The position numbers and the translations under genes are program-made. Below, one piece after another: positions 61,792 through 64,000 of a stretch of 64,000 nt of DNA (its first letter is position 1; each line of letters starts with the position of its first letter). Below the pieces are notes generated by a model. The model had not been told where the DNA came from. It worked only from the letters and a program-made list of their open reading frames with translations, and made no database searches. The stretch is taken from NCBI GenBank assembly GCA_013398955.1, contig VWPU01000901.1, positions 58,409 to 122,408 of the forward strand, in the 5' to 3' direction. This stretch comes from Callaeas wilsoni (taxonomy: Eukaryota; Chordata; Aves; Passeriformes; Callaeidae).

Positions 61792-62015
61792 AACCATAGA
61801 ATAATTAAGGTTGGGAAAGGCCTCTAAGGTCATTGAGTCCAACCACTAACCTCACACTGCCAAGCCCACCACAAAAACATGTCCCTAAGCACTGCATCTA
61901 CATGTTTTTTGAACACTTCCAGGGATGGTGACTCTACTACTTCCCTGGGAAGTTTGTTCCAATGTTTGACCACCCTTTCAGTGAAGAAATTTCTGCCAAT
62001 ATCCAATCTAAACCT
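61792..62015 (-). mobile_element. CR1 LINE 3' fragment, 220 bases
   Basis: The sequence CCATAGAATAATTAAGGTTG, then GGCCTCTAAGGTCATTGAGT, ACCACAAAAACATGTCCCTA, TTCCAGGGATGGTGACTCTA and TTCAGTGAAGAAATTTCTGC is the reverse complement of an avian CR1 3' region. This is the best-preserved CR1 fragment of its subfamily in the window. Confidence 0.93.
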
Positions 62016-63220
62016 GTTTTGTTACTAGAAAAGGTGTTAACTTGTAGAGGTTCTTACTGTAATATATACAACAAAAACTGGTTGACTCCTTCAGTCCAGC
62101 AGCATTTCTGTTCCAGTTGGCATCTCACTGTGGAGCTGCGGGAGGCAAACATGGTAAACAAAGGCTATAAAGGCCCTCCTGGGCAGTGTCCTTCAGGCAC
62201 CAGGGTATGGAGCTGACTCCATCTGCTTTGCACTGCCTGGAGACTGTTACAGAAATTTGGTACATTGTTCCCAAGAATGGGGACAAGAACAGTGCCGTGT
62301 GGTTTAAACTGGTTGCATCCATGCTGCCTTGCTGGTGAGACTGGGTTTGAGACAACACCTACCTGCTGGCTGAGTTTCTCCACCTGACAAACCTGCTGTA
62401 TCGCACCAGCATGGCGTTTCTCTTCCTTGCCATTCTTTAATTGCCCATGAATCATCTTTAGTTAAGCTTAAGACAATGAGTGACTCAGTGATGCAACAGA
62501 AACTACAGCTCAGAATTCAACTCTTCAGGCACCATAAGTAAAGCGTGATACCTTTGATTGATCTGTTGTCAAAATAACTTCAGTTTAGAGCAGCATTTCA
62601 TTTCAAATGGTTTCCATTTCTTTCTCAGGACTGTGACATATGGTTTTCTCTTTATCTGATTGGGAAAAACGCAGCTGGTGGAACACTCAGGTCTCAGCTC
62701 CATGCAGAAATACACTAGAAGAGGCATTCCCCAGTAACTGTATCTGATGCAGAAATGAGAGCTGTGACTATTATTCCAGAATAATTTTTTTAATACCTAT
62801 TTTCTATTCAGCCACCCAGTTTCTGAATTAGCTCTGAATAAGGATTAGAGTCAGACCGAAAAAGCATTCCTACTCTGAAATAGGAGCATCCAGAGAACAT
62901 GTACGCCCAAATAATGTTCTGGAATAGCTATTTCAGAAACTTTCCAAGCACTGAGGAGCCCTGAGGGCAGGCAATCTGAGGTCTTCCAGCAGCATCAGGG
63001 TGGCCAAGTTTTGCACTGCTATGAAATCTTGGGTGGAGCAGGGAAAGCCGCCACTACCAGCCCTTTGCGGAGCTCCTGGAGACGTTTGGTGTGCAGGGTT
63101 TCTTGCAGAGAAACAGATCTTGTCCTTTAGCACACACCCCCAGCTCACAGATATGAGTACACGTGATGCCAAACAGGCCTATGTCCATTGGTCCTGCCAG
63201 GATAATTTAGCTTGACCTCC
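62016..63220. other. Intergenic, no supported gene
   Basis: About 1.2 kb. Frames of 60-96 codons on both strands lack recognised domains or splice context. Confidence 0.45.
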
Positions 63221-63223
63221 TCG

Positions 63224-63258
<35 letters not shown>
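63221..63258. repeat. (TC)n microsatellite
   Basis: TC dinucleotide repeats with two early G interruptions, about 38 bases. Unlike the one at 17622 it is not inside a recognised LTR. Confidence 0.95.
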
Positions 63259-63260
<2 letters not shown>

Positions 63261-63828
63261 GTTTTGGCAGACCTTCAGTTATTTTTATAGAGTTAGCCCA
63301 AATACATACTGAATATACTGAAAATACGCATTTCAATTTCTGCTTCACATTTGCCCTACAATGTCTTACATATAAAGAACTCTTCTGTATCCCTTTTTTT
63401 TAAGGCCAAAATTCAGTTTGGGAACTTCTCCTCACTATTCGAGATAGATTGAAATAAAACTTTCAGGTGAAACAATTTTTTTTACACTGAACAGTGAGAT
63501 AATTTTTTGAGTTTTATTTACCATATAATGAATGTATAAATGAGACTATAAAATATGTGCATATTCTTTTCATAGTTTCTTTTATAGAAATAGTTTCCCC
63601 CTTTTATTGCATTGGAGTCTATTTACATATACAATCATAGTCTTCCTTTTTGCTAGTGAGTCAACAGCCATGCCTTGTTCTAACTGTTGCTATTATTTTC
63701 TCATTATTGCAGACAAATGTTAACAAGTAGCTATATATGTAAGTAACTTTTATGTTCCTCATCACTATGAATGCAACACAAAATGTATTTCCATAAACCA
63801 AAACAAAAACGATCTTATATTTTAAAGC
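63259..63828. other. Intergenic, no supported gene
   Basis: AT-rich stretch with nothing recognised before the LTR at the right edge. Confidence 0.5.
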
Positions 63829-64000
63829 TGACAGTAGGTTGACCCTGTGTGGATGCCAGGCACCCACCAAACCCATTCTCCCTTCTGCTGCTGGAAAGGA
63901 GAGAGGAAAATATAGCGAAGAGTTCATCAGTTGATTTAAGTACAGAGAGAGATCACTCACAGGCAAAACAGACTCAGACTGGGGATATTAATTGAATTTA
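63829..64000 (-). mobile_element. ERVL-type LTR family B, start, cut by window edge
   Basis: It starts TGACAGTAGGTTGACCCTG and follows 20192-20365 closely: GGATGCCAGGCACCCACCAA, AGAGATCACTCACAGGCAAA and ACAGACTCAGACTGGGGATA. It is the third member of this family in the window, in the same orientation as the others. The rest lies beyond base 64000. Confidence 0.85.

Noticed and set aside
1..64000. CRISPR arrays, operons, rRNA genes or a prokaryotic defence system
   Set aside because: No regular repeat-spacer array, no tightly packed long frames and no rRNA-like sequence; the window is vertebrate.

Overview
The window reads as intergenic and intronic DNA from a bird, probably a songbird. The evidence is the many CR1 LINE fragments that share the avian CR1 3' end, two families of avian ERVL-type LTRs, a third LTR with a 5-bp target duplication, low gene density and short, phase-consistent vertebrate exons. 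Nothing bacterial (operons, CRISPR, rRNA) is present. Repeat families were recognised by eye from remembered consensus patterns, so family names are approximate.

Region by region: (1) 1-9.9 kb is the 3' half of ERICH1 on the + strand, with three coding exons (1809-2186, 4889-5083, 9625-9698), the stop codon and a short 3'UTR. Splice phases agree and the protein aligns along its length with the C-terminal part of vertebrate ERICH1, but the acidic repeat that names the human protein is missing. An antisense ERV LTR fragment lies in the first visible intron. (2) 9.9-33 kb is intergenic, with CR1 pieces, two old L3/CR1-like LINE relics (16.4-17.5 and 23.2-24.1 kb), a solo LTR at 17.6-18.2 kb with a clean target duplication, and a nested LTR-in-LTR structure at 19.75-21.4 kb. 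(3) 33.4-35.9 kb holds the most interesting signal: three exon-like blocks with good splice sites that join into one 147-codon open frame, have locally raised CpG, and are preceded by a TATA-like element. I do not recognise the product. (4) 36-52 kb is intergenic, with an old sense CR1 open-frame relic at 45.1-46.1 kb. (5) 52.4-54.6 kb is a compositional oddity: a TA-rich block abuts a CpG-dense block that is split by a + strand LTR carrying many CCAAT boxes, a TATA box and an exact 93-bp duplication around a single N. (6) 54.6-64 kb is intergenic, with one CR1, microsatellites and the start of another ERVL-type LTR at the right edge.

In human 8p23.3, reading from ERICH1 in its own direction, the next genes are TDRP and then FBXO25. 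I could find no TDRP or FBXO25 exon here, so if synteny holds they lie beyond the right edge. The unrecognised three-exon candidate would then sit between ERICH1 and TDRP.
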